From Planctomycetota bacterium (GTDB lineage: Bacteria > Planctomycetota > Phycisphaerae > Phycisphaerales > UBA1924), in contig CP053450.1 of NCBI GenBank assembly GCA_013285505.1, positions 2,278,796 to 2,342,795 on the forward strand: 64,000 nt of DNA, in the 5' to 3' direction. The translations under genes were made by a program, and so were the position numbers. Position 1 is the stretch's first letter. Each line of letters starts with the position of its first letter. Shown in pieces: positions 48,417-57,569 of the stretch. A model generated the notes under the pieces. That model did no database searches and was not told where the DNA came from. It worked only from the letters and a program-made list of their open reading frames with translations.

Positions 48417-51274
48417 CAACAGCAAGCAAAAACAAGCAGGTGAATAGCCCGGCCAATCAGAATGGGCTGCCCCCTTTCAGCCTAAAGGATGCCCCCTCAC
48501 TCATTGAGCAGGTGCTACCAGTTCAGAAGCTCTCCATCGAATCCTACAAGGAGAAGATGTCGAGCCATGCACAGGTGCTCGTCAGTCTTGGCGGGTACTG
48601 GAAGGGACGTAAGCCACTTGTGCTGAACAAGGCATGTATCCTCGGCTGCCTCTTGCCCGCGTCACAAGACGCGATCAAGGACCTTGAGATATTCGAGCTC
48701 CTGATGGGAATGGACGACGTCACGATGGCGTCAAGGTTGGTAGCAAGCAAGAAGCTCGGGCTAGGGGAATCTCTTCCGAAGCAGTCCTACAGGCAGCATG
48801 TGGCCGATGCCAAGCGACCGGAGGAAATCGGCGACCAACTGTTCGATCCGATCTGGCCGCGTGTCAACGCTCACATCGGCACGACCGCCTCTAGTTTCCC
48901 CGAGCTGGTCGAGCAGCTTGGTGTTGCTCGATTCGGGCATCGCCCGGTCGTCGCGGACACTTTCTGTGGATCTGGCCAGATTCCCTTTGAAGCTGCTCGG
49001 CTCGGCTGTGACGTGGTCGCTTCTGATCTGAACCCCGCCGCATGCATGCTCACTTGGGGTGCGATGCACATTGTGGGTGGTAACAGTAAGGCCCGGCGTG
49101 AACTACTGGCCGAGCAACATCGCATCGCCGAGGAAGTCCGCGAGATCATCGATGAGCTCGGTGTGGAGTCCGCTGAGTTTGATGGGAAGGCGTGGCGTGG
49201 CAAGACCTACTTGTACTGCCTTGAGGCCCGTTGCCCGGCTTCCGGCTGGCTCGTCCCACTCCTGACCACGCGGCAAGTCAGCAAGGGGCGGATGGCCATT
49301 GCAGATCTCGTGCCTGATGCAAAGAGCAAGCGGTACGACATCGTCATTCGAGAGGATGTCTCAGCTCGCGAGTTCACGAACGCTAAGCAGGGAACCGTCA
49401 TCGGCGAGGCACTCGTGCATTCGGTCGATGCAGTCGAGTACCGCACCGCGATCAAGACGCTTCGAGGTGACTTCCGCACAGAGGACGGCAATGCCTCGAA
49501 CCGGCTGCGGCAATGGGAAGTGCATGATTTCAAGCCTAGGTCCGACGACCTTTATCAAGAGCGGCTGTTTGCGGTGCAATGGCAGGAGGATCGCCAAGGC
49601 CGTGGAGACTATACGTTCCGCACGGTTACGCAGGATGATCTCCTCCGGGAGCAAGTGGTTCAGGATTATGTCGGCAAGCATCTCGTCGAATGGCAGTCCA
49701 AAGGCTGGCTTCCCGAGATGCGTATCGAGCCTGGAGACGAAACAACTCGACTCTACAGGGAACGGGGTTGGACGCACTGGCACCATCTCTTCAATCCACG
49801 ACAACTTCTTCTTGGTGGACTCACACTACAGCGTGCAGGAGCTGCAGTCGCCACTATTCTGAATCAAGCTTTGAATTACAACAGCAAATTGTCGATGTGG
49901 AACCGTCACAACGGTGGTGGCGGTGTCGTGCAGAATACATTCAGCAATCAGGCCTTGAACACTCTCTTTGACCATGGGTGCCGGAGTTCGAGCACTTGGT
50001 TCGCCATTCTCAACAAGCCACACAAGTCTGCGAAGATCCGTGCCAATTCGGTCCGAATCAAGTGCGAGAGTGCCGACTCGGTCGTCGGGCCATTTGATCT
50101 GTGCATCACGGATCCACCTTATGGCGACGCAGTGAAATACGAAGAGATTCTCGAGTTTTTCATCGCATGGCACCGTAAGACTCGGCACCCCGAGTTTGCA
50201 TCGTGGGTCTGGGATAGTCGGCGAGCTTTGGCTATCCATGGCGAGGATGATGGGTTCCGCAATGGTATGGTTGCGTCCTACCGCAATGCAGCCGCGCAGA
50301 TGCCGGACAACGGACTGCAAGTCATCATGTTCACGCACCAGTCGACGGGGATCTGGTCGGACATGGCCAACATTGTTTGGGCGTGCGGACTCCAAGTGAC
50401 CGCAGTCTGGTATGTGGCGACGGAAACGGACTCTGCACTTCGGCAGGGCGACAACGTCAAGGGCACCAATCTTCTCGTGGTTCGCAAACGTCGAGAGGAG
50501 CAGAAGACAAACCGCGACGATCTCGCCTGGGAACTGGAAGAAGAGGTCAAGCGGCAGGTAGAGACCCTGACCGGTCTCAACCAGCAGGCACGCGGATTGT
50601 ACCGCAACGAAAATCTGTTCGAAGACGCCGACCTACAGATGGCCGGGTACGCGGCGGCCCTTCGAGTGCTCACGCAGTACGAGATCATAGATGGGAAGCG
50701 GATGAGCGAGGAGGCGTGTCGCCCACGGTCCAAGGGCGAGAAGACCGCCGTGGATAGCTTGATCGACTTTGCCGTCGAGGTCGCCAACCGCTGCCTCATT
50801 CCGCAGGGCATCAGCGAGAGCCACTGGCGAGAACTCAGTCCCATTGAGCGTTTCTACCTCAAGATGATTGGCATGGAGGCGGGTGGCGTCAGTAAGCTCG
50901 ACAATTATCAGAACTTCGCCAAGGCATTCAAAGTGTCCGATTTCCGGAGCGTCATGCAGTCAGCCAAGGCCAACAGCTCCCGCCTGAAGTCGTCCGAGGA
51001 GTTCAAGCGGAACGATATGAGCGAGGGCAGCCCGCTGCACAACACGCCGCTCCGGGCAATCCTCTACGCGATGATGGAACTAGGGAAGGACTTGGACACC
51101 GACGATGTGCTCGCCCACCTCGCGATGAATGTGCCAAACTACTACGCCCAGGGCACACGGGACCTGATCGTCGCCCTCTGCCAGTACCTCGGCACCGTGC
51201 TGGAGTCAATCCGGCCCGATGAGGCGAGCCAGGCCCGCGTGCTGGCTCAGAGCGTCCGCAACCAGCGTCTGTGA
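48413..51274 (+). CDS. DUF1156 adenine-specific DNA methyltransferase of the anti-phage operon
   Basis: This 953-residue protein starts at ATG 48413 (ATGA overlap); the frame is open earlier but inside DUF3780. DUF1156 text covers the N-terminus (PSLIEQVLPVQKLSIESYKE). The SAM-binding motif I VVADTFCGSGQIPFEAARLG lies near residue 182 and the catalytic DPPYGDAVKYEEILEFFIAW near residue 565, indicating N6-adenine or N4-cytosine methylation. The C-terminal 250 residues are helical. In the cluster it would mark self DNA while the helicase and ATPase act on unmarked DNA, as in restriction and DISARM systems. The target sequence is unknown. Confidence 0.9.
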   Translation: MTTASKNKQVNSPANQNGLPPFSLKDAPSLIEQVLPVQKLSIESYKEKMSSHAQVLVSLGGYWKGRKPLVLNKACILGCLLPASQDAIKDLEIFELLMGMDDVTMASRLVASKKLGLGESLPKQSYRQHVADAKRPEEIGDQLFDPIWPRVNAHIGTTASSFPELVEQLGVARFGHRPVVADTFCGSGQIPFEAARLGCDVVASDLNPAACMLTWGAMHIVGGNSKARRELLAEQHRIAEEVREIIDELGVESAEFDGKAWRGKTYLYCLEARCPASGWLVPLLTTRQVSKGRMAIADLVPDAKSKRYDIVIREDVSAREFTNAKQGTVIGEALVHSVDAVEYRTAIKTLRGDFRTEDGNASNRLRQWEVHDFKPRSDDLYQERLFAVQWQEDRQGRGDYTFRTVTQDDLLREQVVQDYVGKHLVEWQSKGWLPEMRIEPGDETTRLYRERGWTHWHHLFNPRQLLLGGLTLQRAGAAVATILNQALNYNSKLSMWNRHNGGGGVVQNTFSNQALNTLFDHGCRSSSTWFAILNKPHKSAKIRANSVRIKCESADSVVGPFDLCITDPPYGDAVKYEEILEFFIAWHRKTRHPEFASWVWDSRRALAIHGEDDGFRNGMVASYRNAAAQMPDNGLQVIMFTHQSTGIWSDMANIVWACGLQVTAVWYVATETDSALRQGDNVKGTNLLVVRKRREEQKTNRDDLAWELEEEVKRQVETLTGLNQQARGLYRNENLFEDADLQMAGYAAALRVLTQYEIIDGKRMSEEACRPRSKGEKTAVDSLIDFAVEVANRCLIPQGISESHWRELSPIERFYLKMIGMEAGGVSKLDNYQNFAKAFKVSDFRSVMQSAKANSSRLKSSEEFKRNDMSEGSPLHNTPLRAILYAMMELGKDLDTDDVLAHLAMNVPNYYAQGTRDLIVALCQYLGTVLESIRPDEASQARVLAQSVRNQRL

Positions 51275-51295
51275 TTCGAAGCGAGGAGACCGTCG

Positions 51296-53998
51296 ATGTC
51301 CGGCATCCAACGCTTCTCATCACGCTGCCAACCGCTCGACCGGGCGTACCTCGCAGACCGGCTTGCGAACGCCAAGAGCTACAAGCGGATTGCAGGGTAC
51401 TTCCGCAGTTCGATCCTGGAGCTTGTCGGCGAGGAGATCGCCGGCATCCCTGATGTACGTATTGTCTGCAACAGCGATTTGGATGTGGCGGACATCGCCG
51501 TGTCGAAGGCCGCCCGTGCGGTTGCACTGAAGGCCAAGTTCAACGAGCGGAACGCAGAGTTGGAAGCCCTGCTCTCGCGTGACCGCTACCGCAAGCTCTA
51601 CGATCTGCTGCAATCCGGCAAGGTACAGATCCGCGTTCTGCCTAAGGAGAAGGTCTTCCTCCACGGCAAGGCCGGGGTGATCGAGGGACCATCGGGCAAG
51701 ACCTGCTTCCTCGGCTCCATCAACGAGACGAAGAGTGCGTTCTCCACGAACTACGAGATCCTCTGGGAAGACCCATCCCCCGAAGGAGTCGCGTGGGTCG
51801 AAGAGGAGTTTGATGCACTGTGGGCGGATGCATTCGAGTTGCCCGAAGCCATCGTGGAAGAAATCGGCCGCATCGCGGACCGCATCGAGATCCGGTTCGA
51901 GGAGGCGGCGGAAGAAGACTTGCCCGCCGCGACGCTGGCGGAGACTCCGATCTATCGCAACGGCGAACAACTCCAGCCGTGGCAGCGGTCATTCGTGACG
52001 ACCTTTCTTGAGCACAGGGACACGTACCACGCTGTGCGGCTCTTGCTCGCGGACGAGGTAGGGCTCGGGAAGACACTGTCGCTGGCGACGGCAGCGATGA
52101 TCTCCGCGTTGCTCGGCGACGGCCCGGTGTTGATCCTGTGTCCATCCACGCTCACTTGGCAGTGGCAGGTGGAGTTGAAGGACCGACTTGGCATCCCGAG
52201 TGCCGTTTGGCATTCGAGCAAGAAGGAGTGGTTCGACCCCGACGGCCATCGCATCCGGACCCGGGGCCCGGAAGACATCGCGAGGTGCCCGTACCAGATT
52301 GCGATCGTCTCGACCGGGCTCATCTTCCATCAGACCCGCGAGCGTGAGGTGCTGCTGAGCCGAAAGTACGGCACGCTGATTCTCGATGAGGCCCACAAAG
52401 CCAGGCGGCGAGGCGGGCTCGGCAATGACGGCGAGAAGCCGAACAATTTGCTCGACTTCATGCTGAAGGCAGCGAAGAAGGCCCGGCATGTTCTGCTCGG
52501 CACGGCGACGCCGATTCAAACGGATGTTGCCGAACTCTGGGACTTGCTTGATATCCTCGCCGTGGATACAGACTTCGTGCTTGGGCGTGGCGTGATTCGA
52601 CCGTGGGCCGACCCTGAAAAGATTCGCCCCGTTGTCACTGGAGAAGAGCTTCCAGATGATGCTGCCGCCGCTTGGGACTTGTGCAGGAATCCGTTGCCAC
52701 CGGCTGCGGAGCACCCGCTCTTCGCAAGCATTCGGACAAGTCTGGACCTCGCGGATAGCGTGTATTGGTCGACGCAAGGTGTGAGCGACCTGAATCCCTA
52801 CGCCCAAGTACAACTCGATCAGGCTCTTGAGCCGGGTTTCTTTCGCCAGCACAATCCGGTGCTCCGGCACACCGTGTTGAGGAGACGCAAGGCACTGGAA
52901 GACGAGGGCCTGCTCAAGCGGATCGCCGTGGACATTCATCCCGACCCGGACCGCCCAGACAAGTATCCGGGCTTGGTGTTCACAGGACTTGGCCTCCAGA
53001 CCAACCACCCATTCGACCGTGCATACAAGGGGGCGGAGGATTTCACCACTGCACTTCAGCAGCGGACGAAGGGCGCCGGGTTTATGCGGTCGATGCTGTT
53101 GCAGAGGATCTGCTCCAGTTTCGCGTCGGGACGATCAACCGCTCAGAAGCTCTTGAACAAGCAAGAGCTTGAGGATGCGGACGAGGACGCCCATTCCATT
53201 CTCGAAGCGACCTCGGAGATGTCGCCGGAGGAGACGACTTCGCTTCGGACGATCGTCGACGAACTGTCACGGCCCGAAGCACGAGACCCGAAGCTAGCTG
53301 CGGTGCAGTATTTCCTCGACACGCACCGGACAGGGGGGAAGAACTGGCTCCAACTTGGGTGCATCATCTTCAGTCAGTACTACGACACCGCCTTCTGGTT
53401 CGCTCAGCAGCTCTCGGAGTGGCGACCGGACGAACCGGTGGCGGTGTACGCGGGCGTCGGCCGGAGTGTGCTCTTCCGACAAGGGCAGCATGTGACAATC
53501 GAACGCGAGGAGATCAAAGCTGCGGTCAAGGACCGCACCGTTCGGCTTCTCGTCGCGACCGACGCCGCGTGCGAAGGCTTGAATCTTCAAACTCTCGGCA
53601 CCCTGATCAACGTGGACCTGCCCTGGAACCCGTCTCGCCTTGAGCAGCGACTTGGTCGAATCAAGCGTTTCGGCCAAGCACGAGACAGTGTCGACATGCT
53701 CAACCTCGTGTACCACGAGACGCGGGACGAAGACGTCTACAAGGCCCTATCGCGTCGTCTCAAGGATCGCTACGACATCTTCGGCGGCCTGCCGGACACA
53801 ATCGAAGACGAGTGGATCCAGAACATCGAGAAGCTGGAAGAGCAGATGGATCGCTACATCCATCTCCGCAAGCAAGCCATCGACGCATTCGACATTCGCT
53901 ATCAGGCGACCATTGACCCGCAAGCGAACCGATGGGAACTATGCAGTCGTGTACTCTCGCGGCAGGACGTTCGAGACCGGCTCAGCGAACCGTGGTAA
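51296..53998 (+). CDS. SNF2-like helicase with N-terminal phospholipase D nuclease domain
   Basis: This 900-residue protein has a PLD-type N-terminus with RIAGYFRSSILELVGEEIAG and the half-site FLHGKAGVIEG with CFLGSINETK (His123, Lys125, Asn143). The SNF2 motor follows, with RLLLADEVGLGKTLSLATAA (Lys259), LILDEAHKARRRGG, LLGTATPIQTDVAELWD, VATDAACEGLNLQTLG and NPSRLEQRLGRIKRFGQ. Only one PLD half-site is present, so a dimer would be needed for cleavage. It is the last gene of the defence operon, 21 bases after DUF1156, and its 3' end overlaps the convergent rep-like gene by 17 bases. It is the likely effector nuclease-translocase. Confidence 0.92.
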   Translation: MSGIQRFSSRCQPLDRAYLADRLANAKSYKRIAGYFRSSILELVGEEIAGIPDVRIVCNSDLDVADIAVSKAARAVALKAKFNERNAELEALLSRDRYRKLYDLLQSGKVQIRVLPKEKVFLHGKAGVIEGPSGKTCFLGSINETKSAFSTNYEILWEDPSPEGVAWVEEEFDALWADAFELPEAIVEEIGRIADRIEIRFEEAAEEDLPAATLAETPIYRNGEQLQPWQRSFVTTFLEHRDTYHAVRLLLADEVGLGKTLSLATAAMISALLGDGPVLILCPSTLTWQWQVELKDRLGIPSAVWHSSKKEWFDPDGHRIRTRGPEDIARCPYQIAIVSTGLIFHQTREREVLLSRKYGTLILDEAHKARRRGGLGNDGEKPNNLLDFMLKAAKKARHVLLGTATPIQTDVAELWDLLDILAVDTDFVLGRGVIRPWADPEKIRPVVTGEELPDDAAAAWDLCRNPLPPAAEHPLFASIRTSLDLADSVYWSTQGVSDLNPYAQVQLDQALEPGFFRQHNPVLRHTVLRRRKALEDEGLLKRIAVDIHPDPDRPDKYPGLVFTGLGLQTNHPFDRAYKGAEDFTTALQQRTKGAGFMRSMLLQRICSSFASGRSTAQKLLNKQELEDADEDAHSILEATSEMSPEETTSLRTIVDELSRPEARDPKLAAVQYFLDTHRTGGKNWLQLGCIIFSQYYDTAFWFAQQLSEWRPDEPVAVYAGVGRSVLFRQGQHVTIEREEIKAAVKDRTVRLLVATDAACEGLNLQTLGTLINVDLPWNPSRLEQRLGRIKRFGQARDSVDMLNLVYHETRDEDVYKALSRRLKDRYDIFGGLPDTIEDEWIQNIEKLEEQMDRYIHLRKQAIDAFDIRYQATIDPQANRWELCSRVLSRQDVRDRLSEPW

Positions 53999-55076
53999 TG
54001 CATCCTCCTGTCCTGAGTCGCGAGCGAATCCGCCTCCCCTCATCTTCATCGACGCAGGTCAGGAACTCCCATTCACCCCGAGCAACGAGCCGCCGAAAGA
54101 GGCCCGGTGGATTGGTTGTACCAACGCGAAGAGCATGGGCTGCACATGCGAAGAGCGTCAGGATCTCGGCCTCGGTCTTCTTGACCCACCCCCTCAACCT
54201 CGCCTGCTTGAACAACGCCGCCAACCGCCACGGGTCTTGCAGATCTGCCACCGTGATGTTGTTTAGATCCGGTTCCTTCGCTCGTGTGCGAGCACCAGCC
54301 GGGTCCGCCGATCGGGCGGGTTTCTGGTATTCAGATCTCCGGTAGGAGAGTTTCTTGTGTTCCCTAGGAGGTGCGGATCCGGCTGTGGATTCCGGGTTCC
54401 GGGGTGCGGATTGACTCCCCCAATCCATGCTCACCAGGACGGGCCGGCCAAAGCGGTTGAGGCGGAGTTGGTCGGCCTTGGCAAGCACTAGCACGCCGAG
54501 ATTGACAAGCTTCTGTCTTGCCTCCTTCACAGCTCGTAGAGCGACACCGAATTTCTCGGCAACCCACGATGATTTGCACCAACCGCCCGAGCGGCACTGG
54601 CCTTTCCGATAGAACAGGCATCGCAGAACATGACCCAGGCCGGTGGCCAGATACGCCCTGCCCTTGACCCGGCAGAGGTGCCGCAGGAGCGGACGCGGCA
54701 TCGGGATGAGTCGGCCTCTCGACCCGCGTTCCAGTCCCGGCGTCAGATCGATGGCTTTCTCAGTGAATGTGATGAGATGCTCGCGTACCAGCGTCTTCAC
54801 CGAACGCCGCACGTGCTCGCCTCCGGTGCCGCCAACCAGGCGGTGTAGTTCTTCGAAGGTGTAGTGTGGCGTCCTGGAACCGCCAGCCACACAGCGTCGG
54901 GCCTTGAGCTCATGGCATGCGAGCCAGACACGGAAGTCCCGCAGCCCGATACGCCCGTCCTGCAACGCCAACCAGGCCCGGAATACCACCTGCTCGTAGA
55001 TGAAGCAGAACCCGCCCGCGGGCTTCTCTGTGACGATGTGCCAGTCTTGTCCTTTCGCTTCGATGATGCGTGCCAT
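53982..55076 (-). CDS. Plasmid replication initiator-like winged-helix protein
   Basis: This 364-residue protein has an N-terminal segment (EKPAGGFCFIYEQVVFRAWL) and two winged-helix-like regions (HYTFEELHRLVGGTGGEHVR with VKTLVREHLITF; SSWVAEKFGVALRAVKEARQ with KLVNLGVLVL). A basic linker and a helical C-terminus follow. Tandem winged helices are the layout of many theta-plasmid initiators. It is encoded divergently from a ParA gene, as in plasmid backbones. I do not recognise the exact family; a transcriptional regulator is the main alternative. Confidence 0.6.
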   Translation of the reverse strand: MARIIEAKGQDWHIVTEKPAGGFCFIYEQVVFRAWLALQDGRIGLRDFRVWLACHELKARRCVAGGSRTPHYTFEELHRLVGGTGGEHVRRSVKTLVREHLITFTEKAIDLTPGLERGSRGRLIPMPRPLLRHLCRVKGRAYLATGLGHVLRCLFYRKGQCRSGGWCKSSWVAEKFGVALRAVKEARQKLVNLGVLVLAKADQLRLNRFGRPVLVSMDWGSQSAPRNPESTAGSAPPREHKKLSYRRSEYQKPARSADPAGARTRAKEPDLNNITVADLQDPWRLAALFKQARLRGWVKKTEAEILTLFACAAHALRVGTTNPPGLFRRLVARGEWEFLTCVDEDEGRRIRSRLRTGGCITTVR

Positions 55077-55208
55077 GTCCCCTCCTCTTGCGTTGCTGGG
55101 GACATGACGGCGTACGACCTCGTTCTTGCTCGTCGGCCATTGACGAAGCGTGCGCGAATGTCGTAGCGTCCAAGGAACGGAGCATCATCTCCGTATCCGT
55201 GTGTCCCA

Positions 55209-55236
55209 AGCGTCGCCGCATCATTGCGGCGGCGTT
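55209..55236. other. Strong hairpin between the rep-like and parA genes
   Basis: AGCGTCGCCGCA and TGCGGCGGCGTT form a 12-bp stem with a TCAT loop, with two G-T pairs. It lies in the 360-base divergent region and could sit in the leader of the rep-like transcript or act in copy control. Confidence 0.45.
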
Positions 55237-55438
55237 TCCCTTTCATTCACCATCACCCAACTCGATACCCGCTGGCAAGACTTCGACTCACGATGCGTCG
55301 GTGGCGTTGCAGCGTGATGGCGTCAACGCTCCGAAGCGTTCAAGCACGGACGCTACATTGGGGCTTGTACTTTCAGCCCCTTATGTGGCATGGTCTGGGC
55401 ATCGACGCGCTCACGCGTCTACGACCATGGAGGAACAC

Positions 55439-56365
55439 ATGAACGGAATCGAAACGGCCTGGGGCGGTGTCATCATCGCCATCGGCAACCAAAAGGGCGG
55501 GGTGGGGAAGACCACCACCGCCGTCCATCTCGCACGCGGCCTGGCCCTGCGGGGCCACCGCACCCTGCTCATCGACCTGGACCCGTCAGCCGGGGCCACC
55601 ATCCACCTGGGCGTCTGCCCGGACGAGTACCACGGGGTGTTCGAGCTGCTCACCGGGGAGGCCGAACTCGAAGACTGCATCCTGGACCACACCGAAGTAC
55701 CCCGGTTGGCTGAGAATCTCTCCATGATGCCCGCGTCCCGACGGCTGGAGACCATCGACCGCCGCCTCGGCGAAGCCAACCGCTTCGGGCATCCGGCCGA
55801 CGTCCTGGTGTCGCCAACCGCACGCCTCCGGGACCGCTTCGACATCATCGTGCTGGACACGCCGCCGAGCACCACGCTCTCGACTTCATTGTCGGCCTAC
55901 AAGGTTGCGGACTACTTCATCCTCGCCACACTCGCCGAGCCGTTCGCAATGAGCGGCCTGTGCGTCGCCGCCCGGGACATCGACGCCGTCCGACAGCACG
56001 GCAACGCCAACCTCCGTCTGCTCGGCATCTGCGTGGGCTCCGTGCCGGCCCGCACGCTGCTCGCCGGTTGGATACTCCGAGAAATCGACCAGGCATTCCC
56101 AGGGCCCGGACTCCCGGAACAACCAACCACGCTCCGCTTCGTGCCGAGTATCCGTCGCTCCACCGTCGTGGCCCGTGTCCAACGCATGGGCCTGACGCTC
56201 TTCGACCGGCTGCCGGGCCATCCGGTGACCGAGGACTTCATGGCATTGGTTGAAGCTGTTGAGCATCGCATCGCGGCGGCTCAACGCGGCCTCGATGAAC
56301 ACGAGGCCTATCCGGCTTCGCTGGATGCCGTTTCTCCGGGAGGTCACCATGAGCCGGCGGCGTGA
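55439..56365 (+). CDS. parA: ParA-family partition ATPase
   Basis: This 308-residue protein starts at ATG 55439 with GGAGG five bases upstream. The deviant Walker A IAIGNQKGGVGKTTTAVHLA, Walker A' LLIDLDPSAGATIHLG and Walker B FDIIVLDTPPSTT are complete. ParA ATPases move plasmid DNA along the nucleoid with a centromere-binding partner; the overlapping downstream gene is the candidate partner. This supports a plasmid-derived or self-maintaining integrated element. Confidence 0.93.
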   Translation: MNGIETAWGGVIIAIGNQKGGVGKTTTAVHLARGLALRGHRTLLIDLDPSAGATIHLGVCPDEYHGVFELLTGEAELEDCILDHTEVPRLAENLSMMPASRRLETIDRRLGEANRFGHPADVLVSPTARLRDRFDIIVLDTPPSTTLSTSLSAYKVADYFILATLAEPFAMSGLCVAARDIDAVRQHGNANLRLLGICVGSVPARTLLAGWILREIDQAFPGPGLPEQPTTLRFVPSIRRSTVVARVQRMGLTLFDRLPGHPVTEDFMALVEAVEHRIAAAQRGLDEHEAYPASLDAVSPGGHHEPAA

Positions 56366-56828
56366 ACCCCAGAGCCCATACAACCCGCTGGAGCACCTGC
56401 GGCCGCAGACTTCCACCGTGCACACGCCGCTCTCGGGCACCGCCCGGAGCGAGCCGCGGTTGCCGCTGGAGCGGCCCCGGACGGCTCCCTCAGAATCGAC
56501 CCGTCCAGATACGACCGTGCGTGCACGCCGGTTGCCTTGCATCCGTGTCGGCATGACGGCCGACCGCAAGCGTGCCTTCGAGCAGTTGTGTCATCAACTC
56601 GGCGGGTCGCTCGATGCCTCGCTCCCGCCCAGCCAGGTGCTCCGGGTGTGTTGCGAGATGCTGCTTGAGCATCAGGGCGTGCTCCTCTCCGAGGCCCACG
56701 CCCTCCGTCCGCTCCACCGCCCGCCGAACGACGACCACGCAGCCATGCGACGGTTCGAGGGACGACTCCGGTCCTTCGTGCTTCGCTGTCTCCGGGTTAC
56801 CCCCTGCGACATCGAACCGCCTATGTGA
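56349..56828 (+). CDS. Small partner of ParA, putative centromere-binding protein
   Basis: This 159-residue protein starts at ATG 56349 after GGGAGG, overlapping parA by 17 bases. The first 60 residues are Pro/Arg-rich and probably disordered. The rest is helical (GMTADRKRAFEQLCHQLGGS, SQVLRVCCEMLLEHQGVLL). It has no ParB nuclease-like box. Small basic proteins in this position serve as ParB-type centromere binders. Directly downstream lies an inverted-repeat region that could be its site. Confidence 0.65.
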   Translation: MSRRREPQSPYNPLEHLRPQTSTVHTPLSGTARSEPRLPLERPRTAPSESTRPDTTVRARRLPCIRVGMTADRKRAFEQLCHQLGGSLDASLPPSQVLRVCCEMLLEHQGVLLSEAHALRPLHRPPNDDHAAMRRFEGRLRSFVLRCLRVTPCDIEPPM

Positions 56829-56891
56829 CGCCGGTCCGTTCCTTCCGCATAACAGCCCAGAGGACGTCCTCCCCTCCAGGCAATGTCACGC

Positions 56892-56943
56892 CAATGTTCG
56901 AGCGGGGTCCCGAGCAGGCTTGTCTGCTCGTGCACGAACATTG
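56892..56943. repeat. Nested inverted repeats, candidate partition site
   Basis: CAATGTTCG (56892-56900) pairs with CGAACATTG (56935-56943). Inside, CGAGCAG (56911-56917) pairs with CTGCTCG (56924-56930). Related short copies, CAATGTCACGCC (56881-56892) and the overlapping ATTGTCATGCC (56940-56950), lie at the edges. The surrounding 310 bases (56829-57138) hold no gene. Position just after the parA pair suggests a centromere; a leader structure is possible. Confidence 0.5.
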
Positions 56944-57138
56944 TCATGCCATCGCTCTTCTTACGGGGAGAACGGCTGCCGGCCAATCTGTTTGTGGTCT
57001 CACTCCAAGGCCGCTGCGCGGCCGTCGCTCGCGATGCGTCGCTTTCCGTCCTGTGAGCTCAGGGGTTCACAGCTGAGTGAAACCCCAATCGCTCACAGGC
57101 CGGAAAGCTGGGCTGGGGAACAACACGGAGGAGAACGT

Positions 57139-57267
57139 ATGGACAACAACACAAAGAAGACTATTGCAAAACGATGCACGCCGGGGTCACCGGCGTGCGG
57201 TCGGTGCACCCTGTGCCCGGAGCCGCTTCGCGTCTCCGGTCACCGCATCCAAGACGGTGCCCGATGA
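57139..57267 (+). CDS. Small Cys-rich ORF (42 codons)
   Basis: GGAGGAGAA precedes ATG 57139. The peptide contains a Cys cluster, RCTPGSPACGRCTLCPEPLR, with two CxxC pairs reminiscent of a zinc knuckle. Its stop overlaps the next start by four bases (ATGA). A perfect hairpin, GCACGCCGG/CCGGCGTGC, lies inside the coding sequence. It may be a genuine small zinc-binding protein or a leader peptide. Confidence 0.55.
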   Translation: MDNNTKKTIAKRCTPGSPACGRCTLCPEPLRVSGHRIQDGAR

Positions 57268-57569
57268 GCTGGCAACAGACGGACCGGACGGCCCCAAAAC
57301 CGACCGACGCGACACTGTCGCTCAATACGACCATGGCCCCGGCTGACCTGCCGCGTTGGTTGAGCCTCAACCAAATCCACAAGATGCAGCGATGCCGACG
57401 CGAGACGGTCATCGAGGCCATGCAACGCGGAGAGCTCCCCTTCGAGCAACGCGGCCGCATCAGGTACGCGAGGCTGTCGGATGTCATCGCGTGGGAAGAA
57501 CGCCGCCTCAGACCGGACATTGAACCGGTACGGGGACTGATTCACCCAGAGCTGGAGGAGTTCGTATGA
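57264..57569 (+). CDS. Excisionase-type HTH protein
   Basis: This 101-residue protein has a MerR-like helix-turn-helix: RWLSLNQIHKMQRCRRETVI and EAMQRGELPFEQRGRIRYAR, then SDVIAWEERR. It begins in the overlap with the small Cys-rich ORF and overlaps the ArdC-like gene by four bases. It could control the transfer genes or act as the excisionase for the island. The role is inferred from size and context. Confidence 0.78.
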   Translation: MSWQQTDRTAPKPTDATLSLNTTMAPADLPRWLSLNQIHKMQRCRRETVIEAMQRGELPFEQRGRIRYARLSDVIAWEERRLRPDIEPVRGLIHPELEEFV

